Numbered from the stretch's first letter, positions 42,900 to 57,906 are shown. The stretch: 64,000 nucleotides of DNA from Pseudomonas sp. Z8(2022) (GCF_025837155.1 NZ_CP107549.1:3844001-3908000); one strand, 5' to 3'. Notes: a model not told the origin generated them from the letters alone. Made by a program: numbers and translations.

Positions 42900-44705
42900 A
42901 TGACCGAGACACTGCTCAGCTCCCGCAACCTGGCGTTCGAACTCTACGAAGTGCTCGACGCCGAAGCTCTGACCCAGCGCCCGCGCTTCGCCGATCACAA
43001 CCGCGAGACCTTCGATGCGGCGATCAGCACCGCACGCGGTATCGCCGAGGAGCTGTTCGCCCCGCACAACCGCAAGAACGACGAGCACGAGCCGCAATAC
43101 GTCGACGGTGGCGCGGTGCTGATTCCAGAAGTCGAGCCGGCGCTGCGCGCCTTCCATGAAGCGGGCTTTCTCAACGCCACCCGCGATTTCGAGCAGGGCG
43201 GCATGCAGCTGCCCAACCTGCTGTCGCAGGCCTGTTTCGCGCACTTCCAGGCCGCCAACATCGCCACCAGCTCCTACTCGATGCTGACCATGGGTGTGGC
43301 CAACCTGATCGAGGCCTTCGGCAGCGAGGAGCAGAAGTCCCGCTACCTGCAGCCGATCATCGACGGCCGCTTCTTCGGCACCATGGCCTTGACCGAGCCG
43401 CACGCCGGCTCGTCGCTGTCGGACATCAGAACCCGCGCCGAGCCGCACGCCGATGGCAGCTATCGGATCAAGGGCAACAAGATCTTCATCTCCGGCGGTG
43501 ACCAGCCGATCTCCGAAAACATCGTGCACATGGTTCTGGCCAAGCTGCCGGACGCACCGCCCGGGGTGAAGGGCATCAGCCTGTTCCTGGTGCCCAAGTT
43601 CCACGTCAACGATGACGGGTCGCTGGGCGCACGCAACGATGTGACCCTGGCCGGGCTGTTCCACAAGATGGGCTGGCGCGGCACCACGTCCACGGCGCTG
43701 AACTTCGGCGACAACGGCGAATGCGTCGGTTACCTGGTGGGCAAGCCGCATCACGGCCTTTCCTACATGTTCCAGATGATGAACGAGGCGCGTATCGGCG
43801 TCGGCATGGGTGCGATCATGCTCGGCTACGCCGGCTACCTCTATTCGCTGGACTATGCGCGCAACCGTCCGCAGGGTCGCCAGCCGGACGGCAAGGATCC
43901 GAGCAGCCCGCAGATTTCCATCGTCGAGCACGCCGACGTACGCCGCATGCTGCTGACGCAGAAAGCCTACGTCGAAGGCGCCTTCGACCTCGGCCTGTAC
44001 GCCGCACGCCTGTTCGACGACACCCATACACTGGAAACCGCCGAAGACCGCACCCGCGCGCTGGAGCTGCTAGACCTGCTCACCCCGATCGTCAAATCCT
44101 GGCCATCGGAGTTCTGCCTCAAGGCCAACGATCTGGCGATCCAGGTCCTCGGTGGCCACGGCTATACCCGCGAGTATCCGGTGGAACAGTACTACCGCGA
44201 CAACCGCCTCAACCCGATTCACGAGGGCACCCACGGCATCCAGTCGCTGGACCTGCTCGGGCGCAAGGTTTCACAGAACGGTGGCGCCGCGCTCAAGCAG
44301 TTGCTCAAGCTGATCAACGATTGCTGCCAGCGCGCCAGCGCGTCCGAATCGCTCAACGCCCTGCGCCAGCCGCTGGAACAACTGCTGGCACGCCTGCAGG
44401 CAGTGACCCTGGCGCTGCTCGGCGACCTGATGAACGGCAAGGTCAACCAGGGCCTGGCCAATTCGGCGCTGTACCTGAAGGTGTTCGGCCACACGGTGAT
44501 CGGCTGGCGCTGGCTGGAGCAGGCGATCCGCGCCGAACAGGGCCTGGCGAACACCGCCAATGCCGACGAGCAGGCCTTCTATCGCGGCAAGCTGCAAGCC
44601 GCGCGCTACTTCCTGACCTGGGAGGTCCCCGGCTGCCACCACGATCTGAGCATTCTGGAAGCCCGTGACGACACATGCCTGGGCATGCAGGACACCTGGT
44701 TCTGA
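42900..44705 (+). CDS. Acyl-CoA dehydrogenase, long form
   Basis: The 601-residue FAD enzyme belongs to the longer bacterial acyl-CoA dehydrogenases. It shows [19 protein letters not shown] in the FAD/substrate region, [24 protein letters not shown], and [33 protein letters not shown] around the catalytic Glu, plus a C-terminal helical extension. It should take the first step of fatty-acid beta-oxidation; chain length is not evident. PA5020 of P. aeruginosa holds the same place. ATG 42900 has GGAGG upstream; the frame is open to 42834 but without support. It lies 119 nt after the monooxygenase gene. Confidence 0.92.
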   Translation: MTETLLSSRNLAFELYEVLDAEALTQRPRFADHNRETFDAAISTARGIAEELFAPHNRKNDEHEPQYVDGGAVLIPEVEPALRAFHEAGFLNATRDFEQGGMQLPNLLSQACFAHFQAANIATSSYSMLTMGVANLIEAFGSEEQKSRYLQPIIDGRFFGTMALTEPHAGSSLSDIRTRAEPHADGSYRIKGNKIFISGGDQPISENIVHMVLAKLPDAPPGVKGISLFLVPKFHVNDDGSLGARNDVTLAGLFHKMGWRGTTSTALNFGDNGECVGYLVGKPHHGLSYMFQMMNEARIGVGMGAIMLGYAGYLYSLDYARNRPQGRQPDGKDPSSPQISIVEHADVRRMLLTQKAYVEGAFDLGLYAARLFDDTHTLETAEDRTRALELLDLLTPIVKSWPSEFCLKANDLAIQVLGGHGYTREYPVEQYYRDNRLNPIHEGTHGIQSLDLLGRKVSQNGGAALKQLLKLINDCCQRASASESLNALRQPLEQLLARLQAVTLALLGDLMNGKVNQGLANSALYLKVFGHTVIGWRWLEQAIRAEQGLANTANADEQAFYRGKLQAARYFLTWEVPGCHHDLSILEARDDTCLGMQDTWF

Positions 44706-44752
44706 GTTCTGATGCCTTCTGTTACGCGCTGAAACAAGGGAGGATGGATTTT

Positions 44753-44783
44753 TTGACAGTCGTGGCACGCGTCAGGTTAGAAT
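44753..44783 (+). promoter_or_regulatory. Candidate sigma-70 promoter for nhaP2
   Basis: A consensus TTGACA (44753-44758) is followed after 19 bases by TAGAAT (44778-44783), a five-of-six match to the -10 box. The spacer is longer than ideal. It lies 47 nt before the TTG start of the antiporter gene. Confidence 0.45.
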
Positions 44784-44829
44784 CGCTGGCACGCTGAATG
44801 CATATATAACCATCGCAAGGAGTTAGACA

Positions 44830-46575
44830 TTGGACGCAGGCACCATCAATCAGCTGTTCTTGATCGGTGCCCTGTTGGTTGCCTTCAGCATCATGGTCAG
44901 CTCGGTGTCCACCCGCGTGGGCATCCCGATTCTGGTCATCTTCCTCGGTGTCGGCATGCTCGCCGGCGTCGACGGCATTGGTGGCATCGTCTTCAACGAC
45001 TACTCCCTGGCCTACCTGGTCAGTAACCTGGCGCTGGCTGTCATTCTTCTCGACGGTGGCATGCGTACGCGCGCCTCGACCTTCCGCGTGGCGCTGTGGC
45101 CGTCCATGTCACTGGCCACGCTGGGCGTGGCCATCACTGCCGGCTTGACCGGTGTGGCGGCCGCCTGGCTGTTCAACCTGAGTCTGATCGAAGGCCTGCT
45201 GATCGGCGCCATCGTCGGTTCCACCGATGCCGCCGTGGTGTTCAACCTGCTCAACGGCAAGGGCCTCAACGAGCGTGTTGGCCCGACACTGGAAATCGAG
45301 TCGGGCAGTAACGACCCGATGGCCATGTTCCTCACTGTCACCCTGATCAGCATGATCGCCTCCGGGCAGAACAGCTTTAGCTGGGGCATTCTCAGCAGCC
45401 TGGTTCAGCAGTTCGCTCTGGGCATCGCCCTGGGCGCGCTGGGCGGCTGGCTGCTCCTGCAGCTGATCAACCGCCTGTCGGTGGCTGACGGCCTGTACCC
45501 ACTGCTTGCCGTCAGCGGCGGCATCATGATTTACGCGATTTCCGGCATCATCGGCGGCAGCGGCATCCTCGCCGTCTATGTCTGCGGCCTGCTGCTGGGC
45601 AACCGGCCGATCCGCAACCGTCACGGCATTCTTCATATGTTCGATGGTCTGGCCTGGCTCAGCCAGATCGGCATGTTCCTGGTACTCGGCCTGCTGCTGA
45701 CCCCGAGCAATCTGCTGCCGATCGCCGTGCCGGCGCTGCTGCTGTCGTTGTGGATGATTTTCTTCGCACGGCCATTGTCGGTATTCATCGGCCTGCTGCC
45801 CTTCAAGAGTTTCAACCTGCGCGAACGCGTGTTCATCTCCTGGATTGGCCTGCGCGGCGCAGTGCCGGTGATCCTCGCGGTGTTCCCACTGATGGCCGGC
45901 CTGGAGAATGCACAACTGTTCTTCAACGTCGCCTTCTTCATCGTGCTGGTTTCCCTGCTGCTGCAGGGCACCACGCTGGGTTGGGCAGCGCGCAAGGCCC
46001 GGGTGGAGGTGCCGCCAGTGCCCTCGCCGATATCGCGTGCCGGCCTGGAAGTCCACCTGACCAGCCAGTGGGAGCTGTTCGTCTATCGTCTTGGTGCCGA
46101 AAAATGGTGTATCGGAGCGCCGCTGCGGGCGCTGAACATGCCGCAAGGCACGCGTATCGCTGCGCTGTTCCGGGGGCGCGAGCTGCTCCACCCATCAGGT
46201 AGTACTACCCTGCAGGAAGGCGACATTCTCTGCGTGATCGGCCACGACGAGGACTTGCCAGCGCTGGGCAAACTCTTCAGCCAGGCCCCGAAACGTGGCC
46301 AGGATTTGCGCTTCTTCGGCGATTTCGTACTCGAAGGTGACGCCGAGCTGGCTGCCGTCGCAGCGCTGTACGGCCTGAAGTTGGATGGAGTGGAGAGCAA
46401 TCAGCCTCTGGGACGTTTCATCGCCCACGAGATTGGCGGCGAGCCTATCGTCGGCGACCAGACCGAGTGGCAAGGTCTGACCTGGACGGTGGCGCAGATG
46501 GAAGGGAACAAGATACGCAAGGTTGGCGTCAAATTCCCCGAGGGCGCACGCCCGGGCCCTGCGCTGCACTTCTAG
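44830..46575 (+). CDS. Potassium/proton antiporter of the NhaP2/CvrA type
   Basis: The 581-residue protein has a CPA1-type transport domain of about 12 helices (1-390), with the [12 protein letters not shown] and [13 protein letters not shown] motifs holding the Asp residues of ion exchange. The cytosolic C-terminal part has a TrkA_C/RCK_C domain (about 400-480) and a CorC_HlyC-type domain (about 490-575), the arrangement of NhaP2/CvrA, which exports K+ in exchange for protons during growth in low osmolarity or high K+. PA5021 is the positional match. The start is TTG at 44830, with AAGGAG 7 nt upstream and no better ATG nearby. Confidence 0.92.
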   Translation: MDAGTINQLFLIGALLVAFSIMVSSVSTRVGIPILVIFLGVGMLAGVDGIGGIVFNDYSLAYLVSNLALAVILLDGGMRTRASTFRVALWPSMSLATLGVAITAGLTGVAAAWLFNLSLIEGLLIGAIVGSTDAAVVFNLLNGKGLNERVGPTLEIESGSNDPMAMFLTVTLISMIASGQNSFSWGILSSLVQQFALGIALGALGGWLLLQLINRLSVADGLYPLLAVSGGIMIYAISGIIGGSGILAVYVCGLLLGNRPIRNRHGILHMFDGLAWLSQIGMFLVLGLLLTPSNLLPIAVPALLLSLWMIFFARPLSVFIGLLPFKSFNLRERVFISWIGLRGAVPVILAVFPLMAGLENAQLFFNVAFFIVLVSLLLQGTTLGWAARKARVEVPPVPSPISRAGLEVHLTSQWELFVYRLGAEKWCIGAPLRALNMPQGTRIAALFRGRELLHPSGSTTLQEGDILCVIGHDEDLPALGKLFSQAPKRGQDLRFFGDFVLEGDAELAAVAALYGLKLDGVESNQPLGRFIAHEIGGEPIVGDQTEWQGLTWTVAQMEGNKIRKVGVKFPEGARPGPALHF

Positions 46576-46623
46576 CAGGCGATTAAAAACTCCCGACAGG
46601 GACTCTGCTAGCATCAGCATCGT

Positions 46624-46645
46624 GCGCGGGCCATCAGGCCCGCGT
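46624..46645 (+). terminator. Probable terminator after the antiporter gene
   Basis: CGCGGGCC and GGCCCGCG flank an ATCA loop 49 nt after the antiporter stop. The following bases (GTTCGTTGT) give only a broken T-tract. The rest of the 125-nt gap before mscK shows no clear promoter. Confidence 0.5.
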
Positions 46646-46700
46646 GTTCGTTGTGCTGCGGCCACCAGATCGCAACCGTCCACTAAACAGACCAATCGCC

Positions 46701-51529
<4,829 letters not shown>

Positions 51530-51783
51530 GGCCCTGGATCAGCGCAGCAACACCATCAAGGCAGCCGACCTGTTAAATCGAAATGGCATATCAATCTGCC
51601 CAAACATTCTTAGACTATCTATAAGAAGCCCTCTATCTTGGCGCCCAGCCAGGCCGCCCAGTGCGCGCCCGATACCTCACACGAGATTCGACGCAAAGAA
51701 TCTGCCCAGCTCCAGCCCACTGAATCCTGCCGCCTGAAAGGCCGGGGCAGCTTGCGGAGCAGAGGCCGGTTCCAAGGATTTTC

Positions 51784-53574
51784 ATGCTCTGGGATTCCCT
51801 GCCCCTTCTGTTCGTCGGCGCCCTGCTGATCTGGGTGCTCTATGCCTTCGTCCGCGAGAAATGGAGCCCGGACATCGTCGCGGCCATCGCCGTAGCGGCC
51901 CTGCTGGTCACCCAGTTGCTGACGCCGGGCGAGGTGCTCAGCGTACTGTCGAACTCCGCGCCGGTAACCATCGCCTGCATGTTCGTGATCTCCGCCGCAC
52001 TGGAACGTACCGGCTGCATCGATGCACTCGGCAACTGGCTGGGTGAACTGGTCGGCACCAGCCCGATCCGCGTACTCACCGGCCTGACCGTCACCGCCCT
52101 GGTGGCATCCGCCTGCCTGAACAACACACCGGTGGTGGCCATCCTCACACCAGTGGCCATCGCCCTGGCACGCCGCGCCGGCACCCTGCCGTCCAAGCTA
52201 CTGATCCCGCTGTCCTACGCCACCATCCTCGGTGGCACCCTGACCATGATCGGAACCTCGACCAACATTCTGGTCGACGGCGTGGCACGCAAGGCCGGCA
52301 TGGCGCCGTTCGGCATCTTCGAGATCACCGGCGTCGGTCTGGTGATGGCGGCCTTCGGCATGCTCTATCTGCTGACCATCGGCTATCGCCTGCTGCCGGA
52401 ACGGGAAACCCTGTCACGCCAGCTGCGTCCGGATCTGTCCCGTACCTTCATGACCGAACTGCTGGTGCCGCACGACTCGCCGATGATCGGCAAGACCCTG
52501 CACGAGGCCCACCTCAACGGTGGTAGCGGCCTGCAGGTGCTCAAGTTGTTTCGTGACGAACGCGAGCTGACCGAGCCGAGCGCCGAGACCCTGCTCGCCA
52601 GCGGCGACCGCCTGGTGCTGCACGGCCAGGTCAAGGATGTCGTGGAACTGCGCGAAAGCGGCCACCTGAGTTTCAACCGTGGTGATGCCTTCGAGACCAT
52701 CAGCAGCCACGACGTGATCCTCGCTGAAGCCATCGTCGGGCGTAACTCGCGTTACAGCCACCGACCGATGCGCGACCTCGACCTCACCGCGCGTTACGGC
52801 ATCGCCGTGCTCGCCGTGCACCGCCAGGACGAGAACGTGCAGGGCAACCTCGACGAGTTCGAGCTGCAGTTCGGCGACGTCATGCTGGTCGAAGGCACGC
52901 CGGCGCAGATCAGGCGTTTCGCCGACAACGGCGAGCTGATCAGCCTCAACGCCGTGCAGGAACGGGCCTTCCGCCGCGACAAGGCGCCCATCGCCATTCT
53001 CGCGACCCTGGCCGTGATGCTGTTGGCCGCCTGTGACGTGATGCCCATCGAGGGATTGGCGATCATTGGCGCCGTGACCGTACTGGCCACCCGCTGCCTG
53101 GACGTGGAAGATGCCTACAAGGCCGTGGACTGGAAGATTCTCAGCCTGATCTTCGGCATGCTGGCCATCAGCGTCGCCATGGACAAGGTGGGCCTGGTCA
53201 AGCTGCTGGTGGAGAACATCATGGGCTGGCTGCCGTGGGCAGGCCCTCTGCTGATGCTGAGCTTCATCTACCTGTTCACCTCTATCCTTACCGAGATGCT
53301 GTCGAACAACGCGGTGGCCGTACTGGTAACGCCCATCGCCATCGGCATGGCTCAGCACCTGGGCGTCGATCCACGCGCCTTCGTGGTCGCAGTGATGTTC
53401 GCCGCCAGCGCCAGCTTCGCCACCCCGATCGGCTACCAGACCAACACCTTCGTCTACAACGCCGGCGGCTATCGCTTCACCGACTTCATGAAAATCGGTA
53501 TCCCGCTGAACCTGCTGCTGTGGGGCGTCGCTACGCTGTTCATCCCCTGGTTCTTCCCGCTGACGCCGGTGTAA
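51784..53574 (+). CDS. SLC13-type permease with two RCK_C domains
   Basis: The 596-residue protein has an N-terminal membrane half (about 1-210) with CLNNTPVVAILTPV and GGTLTMIGTSTNILVDG, the paired anion/Na+ site motifs of the DASS/SLC13 group, a cytosolic middle (about 215-395) with two TrkA_C-like domains, and a C-terminal membrane half whose EMLSNNAVAVLVTPIAIG and ASFATPIGYQTNTFVYN repeat the motifs. Such carriers move sulfate, dicarboxylates or similar anions with Na+; the nearby sulfur gene metY makes sulfate or another sulfur anion an attractive but unproven substrate. ATG 51784 has AAGGA upstream. The 254-nt gap before it is partly AT-rich and may hold a promoter; nothing else is evident. 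Confidence 0.87.
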   Translation: MLWDSLPLLFVGALLIWVLYAFVREKWSPDIVAAIAVAALLVTQLLTPGEVLSVLSNSAPVTIACMFVISAALERTGCIDALGNWLGELVGTSPIRVLTGLTVTALVASACLNNTPVVAILTPVAIALARRAGTLPSKLLIPLSYATILGGTLTMIGTSTNILVDGVARKAGMAPFGIFEITGVGLVMAAFGMLYLLTIGYRLLPERETLSRQLRPDLSRTFMTELLVPHDSPMIGKTLHEAHLNGGSGLQVLKLFRDERELTEPSAETLLASGDRLVLHGQVKDVVELRESGHLSFNRGDAFETISSHDVILAEAIVGRNSRYSHRPMRDLDLTARYGIAVLAVHRQDENVQGNLDEFELQFGDVMLVEGTPAQIRRFADNGELISLNAVQERAFRRDKAPIAILATLAVMLLAACDVMPIEGLAIIGAVTVLATRCLDVEDAYKAVDWKILSLIFGMLAISVAMDKVGLVKLLVENIMGWLPWAGPLLMLSFIYLFTSILTEMLSNNAVAVLVTPIAIGMAQHLGVDPRAFVVAVMFAASASFATPIGYQTNTFVYNAGGYRFTDFMKIGIPLNLLLWGVATLFIPWFFPLTPV

Positions 53575-53604
53575 GGCATAAGCCGCGAATACAAAGTTCT
53601 AAAT

Positions 53605-53645
53605 CAAGGCCCGTTTCATTGCTCCAGCGCATTGACTGGGCCTTG
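53605..53645 (+). terminator. Possible weak terminator after the permease gene
   Basis: CAAGGCCC and GGGCCTTG pair across a 25-base loop, followed by TTGCTTTC. The large loop and broken T-tract make this tentative. Confidence 0.3.
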
Positions 53646-53696
53646 TTGCTTTCTCCATGCTGCGATCCTTTCAAGCTGCCCTCAAGGAACGTGCGC

Positions 53697-54974
53697 ATGA
53701 AACTGGAAACCCTGGCCATTCACGCCGGCTACAGCCCCGATCCGACCACCAAGGCGGTGGCGGTGCCGATCTACCAGACCAGCTCCTTCGCCTTCGACGA
53801 CACCCAGCACGGTGCCGACCTGTTCGACCTGAAGGTCGCCGGCAACATCTATTCACGCATCATGAACCCGACCAACGCCGTGCTCGAAGAGCGTGTGGCG
53901 GCGCTGGAAGGTGGTGTCGGAGCGCTGGCCGTGGCCTCGGGCATGGCCGCCATCACCTATGCCATCCAGACCGTGGCCGAGGCCGGCGACAACATCGTCT
54001 CGGTGGCCAAGCTCTACGGCGGCACCTACAACCTGCTGGCCCACACCCTGCCGCGTTTCGGCATCGAGACCCGCTTCGCCGCCCACGATGACATCGCCGC
54101 GCTGGAAGCGCTTATCGACGAACGCACCAAGGCCGTATTCTGCGAGTCCATCGGCAACCCGGCCGGCAACATCGTCGACCTCAAGGCGCTGGCCGACGCC
54201 GCGCACCGCCATGGTGTGCCGCTGATCGTCGACAACACCGTGGCCACGCCGATTCTCTGCCGCCCCTTCGAGCATGGCGCGGACATCGTCGTGCACTCGC
54301 TGACCAAGTACATCGGCGGCCACGGCACCAGCATCGGCGGCATCATCGTCGACTCCGGCAAGTTCCCCTGGGTCGACAACAAGGCGCGCTTCCCGCTGCT
54401 CAACACCCCGGACCCGTCCTACCACGGCGTGACCTACACCGAAGCCTTCGGCCCCGCCGCCTTCATCGGCCGCTGCCGCGTGGTACCGCTGCGCAACACC
54501 GGCGCGGCGCTGTCGCCGTTCAACGCCTTCCTCATCCTGCAGGGCCTGGAAACCCTGGCCCTGCGAATGGAGCGGCACACCGAGAACGCGCTGAAAGTGG
54601 CGCAGTACCTGCAAAGTCACCCGCAAGTGGCCTGGGTGAAATACGCCGGCCTGGCCGATCACCCCGAACACGATCTGGCGCAGCGCTACTTCGGCGGCAA
54701 GCCGGCGGCGATCCTCTCGTTCGGCATTCAGGGCGGGCAGGAGGCCGGCGCGCGCTTCATCGACGCGCTGCAACTGGTAGTACGCCTGGTCAATATCGGC
54801 GATGCCAAGTCGCTGGCCTGCCACCCGGCGTCCACCACCCATCGCCAGCTCAGCGACGAGGAACTGCAGAAGGCCGGCGTACCACGCGACATGGTGCGCC
54901 TGTCCATCGGCATCGAGCATATCGACGACATCCTTGCCGACCTGAGCCAGGCGCTCGAGGCATCGCGCGGCTGA
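53697..54974 (+). CDS. metY: O-acetylhomoserine sulfhydrylase
   Basis: MetY joins sulfide to O-acetylhomoserine to give homocysteine for methionine synthesis, using pyridoxal phosphate. The 425-residue Cys/Met metabolism enzyme has VPIYQTSSFAFDD, SRIMNPTNAVLEERVAALEGG, FCESIGNPAGNIVD, VDNTVATP and HSLTKYIGGHGTSIGG, whose Lys binds the cofactor; the long insert before GRCRV and the length favour MetY over MetB/MetC. ATG 53697 (MKLETLAIHAG) has AAGGAA 7 nt upstream; the frame stays open far into the permease gene, but that extension only overlaps the permease coding sequence. No SAM riboswitch was noticed in the 122-nt gap. Confidence 0.94.
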   Translation: MKLETLAIHAGYSPDPTTKAVAVPIYQTSSFAFDDTQHGADLFDLKVAGNIYSRIMNPTNAVLEERVAALEGGVGALAVASGMAAITYAIQTVAEAGDNIVSVAKLYGGTYNLLAHTLPRFGIETRFAAHDDIAALEALIDERTKAVFCESIGNPAGNIVDLKALADAAHRHGVPLIVDNTVATPILCRPFEHGADIVVHSLTKYIGGHGTSIGGIIVDSGKFPWVDNKARFPLLNTPDPSYHGVTYTEAFGPAAFIGRCRVVPLRNTGAALSPFNAFLILQGLETLALRMERHTENALKVAQYLQSHPQVAWVKYAGLADHPEHDLAQRYFGGKPAAILSFGIQGGQEAGARFIDALQLVVRLVNIGDAKSLACHPASTTHRQLSDEELQKAGVPRDMVRLSIGIEHIDDILADLSQALEASRG

Positions 54975-55033
54975 TCGCTTGAAAAGCCATGGTGTCGGCT
55001 CCAGATAGATGTCATTGCCGCTGGAGCCGAACC

Positions 55034-55468
55034 ATGAGCGATCCCCTGCTGATACCCTGCCCGCATTGCAACGGGCTCAACCGCATTCCTGCCGAGCGTC
55101 TGGGCGACACGCCGCGCTGCGGCCGCTGCAAGAGCGAAGTACTGCCCGCCACACCATTCACCCTGACGCAAGCCAACTTTGCCAGCCAGTTGAAGGGCGA
55201 CCTGCCGCTGCTGGTGGATGTCTGGGCCAGTTGGTGCGGCCCCTGCCAGGCCTTCGCGCCGATCTTCCAGCAGGCTGCTACGCAACTGCAAGGCCGCTGC
55301 CGCCTGGGCAAGCTCGATAGCGAAGCCAACCCCAATCTGGCCGGGCAAATGGGCATCCGCTCCATTCCCAGCCTGATTCTGTTCAAGGGCGGCGTCGAAG
55401 TCGCCCGCCAGAGCGGCGCCATGCCGCTGCCACAACTGCAGGAATGGTTGCGCCAGCAGGGCATCTGA
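55034..55468 (+). CDS. trxC: Thioredoxin 2 (TrxC)
   Basis: TrxC is a zinc-binding thioredoxin induced under oxidative stress that reduces protein disulfides. The 144-residue product has two N-terminal CxxC pairs (CPHC and CGRC) for zinc, then the thioredoxin fold with WASWCGPCQAF as active site and the cis-Pro in SIPSLILF. ATG 55034 (MSDPLLIPCPHC) has GGAG 7 nt upstream; an in-frame ATG at 54989 has no support. It follows metY after 59 nt and may use the same transcript. Confidence 0.94.
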   Translation: MSDPLLIPCPHCNGLNRIPAERLGDTPRCGRCKSEVLPATPFTLTQANFASQLKGDLPLLVDVWASWCGPCQAFAPIFQQAATQLQGRCRLGKLDSEANPNLAGQMGIRSIPSLILFKGGVEVARQSGAMPLPQLQEWLRQQGI

Positions 55469-55559
55469 GCGCTTCGGTCAGTCACCACGGGCGCTGCGGT
55501 CAATTGCAGCGCGCCGCCCGCCCCTTAGTCTGGCCAAACGCCCATCAAGGAGTTTCGCC

Positions 55560-56003
55560 ATGCCGCTGCCCGTGGAAATCGCCCGCCAACTCACCGAGAA
55601 ACAGATCGCCTTCGTCAAACGCAGCGGCCTCAGGGCCGAAGTCCTCGAGCCTGGGTTCGTGCGCCTGCGCATGCCGCTACAGGGCAATCAGAACCATATC
55701 GGCAGCATGTACGCAGGCGCATTGTTCACCCTCGCGGAAATCCCCGGTGGCGCGCTGTTCCTGACCAGCTTCGACGCCCAGCGCTTCTATCCCGTCATCA
55801 AGGAGATGAACCTGCGCTTTCGCCGCCCGGCCCTGGGCGATATCCAGGTGGAAGCGCGTCTCTCGGCAGAGGAGATCGCCCGCCTCGAAGAGCAGGCGAG
55901 CCAGCAGGGCAAGGCCGAGTATCAGCTGGACCTGCAACTGACCGACGGCAGCGGCGAAATGGTCGCGGAAAGTCGCGGCTGCTATCAATTGCGTTTACGC
56001 TGA
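55560..56003 (+). CDS. YiiD-C/DUF4442-type hotdog thioesterase-like protein
   Basis: The 147-residue protein has a single hotdog fold: a central helix region NHIGSMYAGALFTLAEIPGGALF like the substrate-site helix of PaaI/DUF4442 thioesterases, followed by FYPVIKEMNLRFRRPALGDIQVEARL strands and a C-terminal ESRGCYQLRLR strand. A small acyl-CoA thioesterase is the likely role; the substrate cannot be told. ATG 55560 has AAGGAG upstream. It stands between trxC (91-nt gap) and the Usp gene (103-nt gap) on the same strand. Confidence 0.8.
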   Translation: MPLPVEIARQLTEKQIAFVKRSGLRAEVLEPGFVRLRMPLQGNQNHIGSMYAGALFTLAEIPGGALFLTSFDAQRFYPVIKEMNLRFRRPALGDIQVEARLSAEEIARLEEQASQQGKAEYQLDLQLTDGSGEMVAESRGCYQLRLR

Positions 56004-56106
56004 AGGCGCCGCTTAACAGTCCCTGACCTTGCCACAGGTCAAAAGAGCGGCTATCTGAACAGGCAGAATAAAATTGCCGACGGGTATCGGCAGGGGAGCC
56101 GTCACC

Positions 56107-56904
56107 ATGTTCAAGCACATCCTCATCGCTCATGACCTGCGCGACACCGCCGACATGGCGCTGTGCCGCGCCACCCAGCTGGCCCGTCAGCACGGTGCCC
56201 GCCTGACCATCCTGCATGTGCTGGAGCCGGGCCATAACAGCGAGCAACAGGAAAAGGCACGCCAGGCACTGGATCGCAGCCTGACCCAGTACGCCCCGCC
56301 CGGCACCGAACTGCACATGCTCAGCGGCAAACCCTGGGAAGTGGTATTGCAGCAGGTGCAGGACAGCGGCTGCGATCTGCTGGTACTGGGTGGACACCAT
56401 ACACGCCACGATTTCTTCTCCGGCACCAGCCTCGATCGCATTGCCCGTCGCTGCACCGTGCCGCTACTGCTGGTAGCGCGTAACGACTTCCAGCCCTATC
56501 AGCGCGCCCTGGCCGCCATCGACTTTTCCCTGTGCGCCTGCAGCGCCCTGGAGCAGGCCTATCTCCTGCTGCCTGGCGAGGCCGAACTGCATGCCCTGCA
56601 CGTGTTCGAGCCGGACAAGGGCACGCCGCAGCAGGTGGAACAACAGCTACAGACCCAGCAGGGGCTGATCGATCAGTTGCTGCATGACGAAGCGCAGAAA
56701 TTGCCGGTAGGCGGCCCGAGGCTGAGCCACGAAGTGCTCCAGGGCGGCATCCTGCGAAGCCTGCAGGAGCAGATCAAGACCCGTCGCGCAGAACTGCTGG
56801 TGCTCGGCAGTCATGGCCGCAGCGCCTTTTCCCAGGCGCTGCTGGGCAGCCTGGCGCAGCACTTTTTGCACAAGGCGCCCTGCGACGTGTTCGTGGTTCG
56901 CTAG
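56107..56904 (+). CDS. Tandem universal stress protein
   Basis: The 265-residue protein has two Usp domains. The first (1-140) begins FKHILIAHDLRDTADMAL and ends with LVLGGHHTRHDFF...TVPLLLVA, lacking a perfect ATP loop. The second (145-265) ends GSHGRSAFSQALLGSLAQHFL, an exact G-2x-G-9x-G(S/T) nucleotide motif. Asymmetric tandem Usp proteins of this kind (PA5027 in P. aeruginosa) help survival in energy stress or low oxygen. ATG 56107 (MFKHILIA) has GGGGAG upstream; an in-frame ATG at 56074 has no support. Confidence 0.92.
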   Translation: MFKHILIAHDLRDTADMALCRATQLARQHGARLTILHVLEPGHNSEQQEKARQALDRSLTQYAPPGTELHMLSGKPWEVVLQQVQDSGCDLLVLGGHHTRHDFFSGTSLDRIARRCTVPLLLVARNDFQPYQRALAAIDFSLCACSALEQAYLLLPGEAELHALHVFEPDKGTPQQVEQQLQTQQGLIDQLLHDEAQKLPVGGPRLSHEVLQGGILRSLQEQIKTRRAELLVLGSHGRSAFSQALLGSLAQHFLHKAPCDVFVVR

Positions 56905-56920
56905 CAACAGCAACCCACGC

Positions 56921-56946
56921 AAAAAGGCACCTTCAGGCGCCTTTAT
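56921..56946. terminator. Two-way terminator between usp and the ParA-like gene
   Basis: AAAGGCACC and GGCGCCTTT pair with one mismatch around TTCA, with A-rich and T-rich flanks, in the 45-nt gap between two convergent genes. Confidence 0.75.
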
Positions 56947-56949
56947 CAT

Positions 56950-57720
56950 TCAGCTGGCGTTGAGCAGGTCATGCAGCTCGACGAACTGCAGGGTCAGCTT
57001 GTGCCGTGCATCCAGATGGATCAGCGGTGTGCAAACCTGGTGCGATTCTCGCATCTTCACCGAGCTCATCAGGTTCACCGGCAGCACCGGCAGCCCTTCT
57101 TCGATCAGTTCATCCAGCAACTGCTGCGGCAGGGTGGCGCGAGGCTGAAACTGATTGACCACGATGCCCTCCACTTCCAGCGCCTCGTTGTAATCATCCT
57201 TGAGTTCCTCGATCTCGGCCAGCAGGCCGTAGAGGGCATTGCGCGAGAAGCTGTCGCAATCGAAGGGAATCAACACGCGATCGGCTGCTATCAACGCGGA
57301 AACCGTATAGAAGTTCAGCGCCGGCGGGGTGTCGAGGTAGATGTAGTCATAGTCTTGCGCCAACTCGTCGAGCAGTTTGCGCAGCTTGTTGATCTTGTGC
57401 TTCTGCTCCAGCTTGGGCTGCAACTCGGCGAGCTCGGCAGTAGCGGTGACCACATGCAGGTTGTCGAACGGTGTCTCGTAGATGTCGACCTTGCCCTTTC
57501 TGCCAAACGGGCCGGAAGAAAGGCTCTGCTTGAAGAAATCGGCGATGCCCATGGGGATATCCTCGCCGGTCAGCCCGGTGAGGTAGTGGGTCGAGTTGGC
57601 CTGGGCGTCGAGGTCGATCAGCAGCGTGCGATACCCCTGCGCCGCACTCACCGCCGCGAGATTGCACGCGATGCTGGACTTGCCTACGCCACCCTTCTGG
57701 TTGAACACCACACGTCGCAT
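56950..57720 (-). CDS. Orphan ParA-family ATPase
   Basis: The 256-residue protein starts with RRVVFNQKGGVGKSS, the deviant Walker A of ParA/MinD ATPases, followed by LLIDLDAQANSTHYLTG (switch I) and YIYLDTPPALN (Walker B). ParA proteins bind DNA or membrane as ATP dimers to place cargo. No parB follows, so it is an orphan like PA5028 of P. aeruginosa and may position a chemoreceptor, pole or other complex; the cargo is unknown. ATG 57720 places the Walker motif at the usual spot; a longer reading to 57792 is not supported. It converges on the usp gene. Confidence 0.88.
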   Translation of the reverse strand: MRRVVFNQKGGVGKSSIACNLAAVSAAQGYRTLLIDLDAQANSTHYLTGLTGEDIPMGIADFFKQSLSSGPFGRKGKVDIYETPFDNLHVVTATAELAELQPKLEQKHKINKLRKLLDELAQDYDYIYLDTPPALNFYTVSALIAADRVLIPFDCDSFSRNALYGLLAEIEELKDDYNEALEVEGIVVNQFQPRATLPQQLLDELIEEGLPVLPVNLMSSVKMRESHQVCTPLIHLDARHKLTLQFVELHDLLNAS

Positions 57721-57906
57721 CGTCACGCTCCCGGATTCGAAGGTTTCCGATTCCATGCAAAGCCCATGACAGCCGGTGAACACCGAAGGCAATCACGGCC
57801 TGGTGCCATCCGGCATCACAGGTTGTGCCCGCGCCAAACGCGCACAAGGGCAACATGCACACCAAGGATATGCAATGCAGCGTCAGTGCACACAGCGACT
57901 TCCAAG

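Noticed and set aside
53235..53696. In-frame upstream extension of metY that would give a 579-residue fusion
   Set aside because: The extension overlaps the permease gene in another frame and is Arg/His/Pro-rich; MetY proteins start at 53697, which has a good ribosome site.
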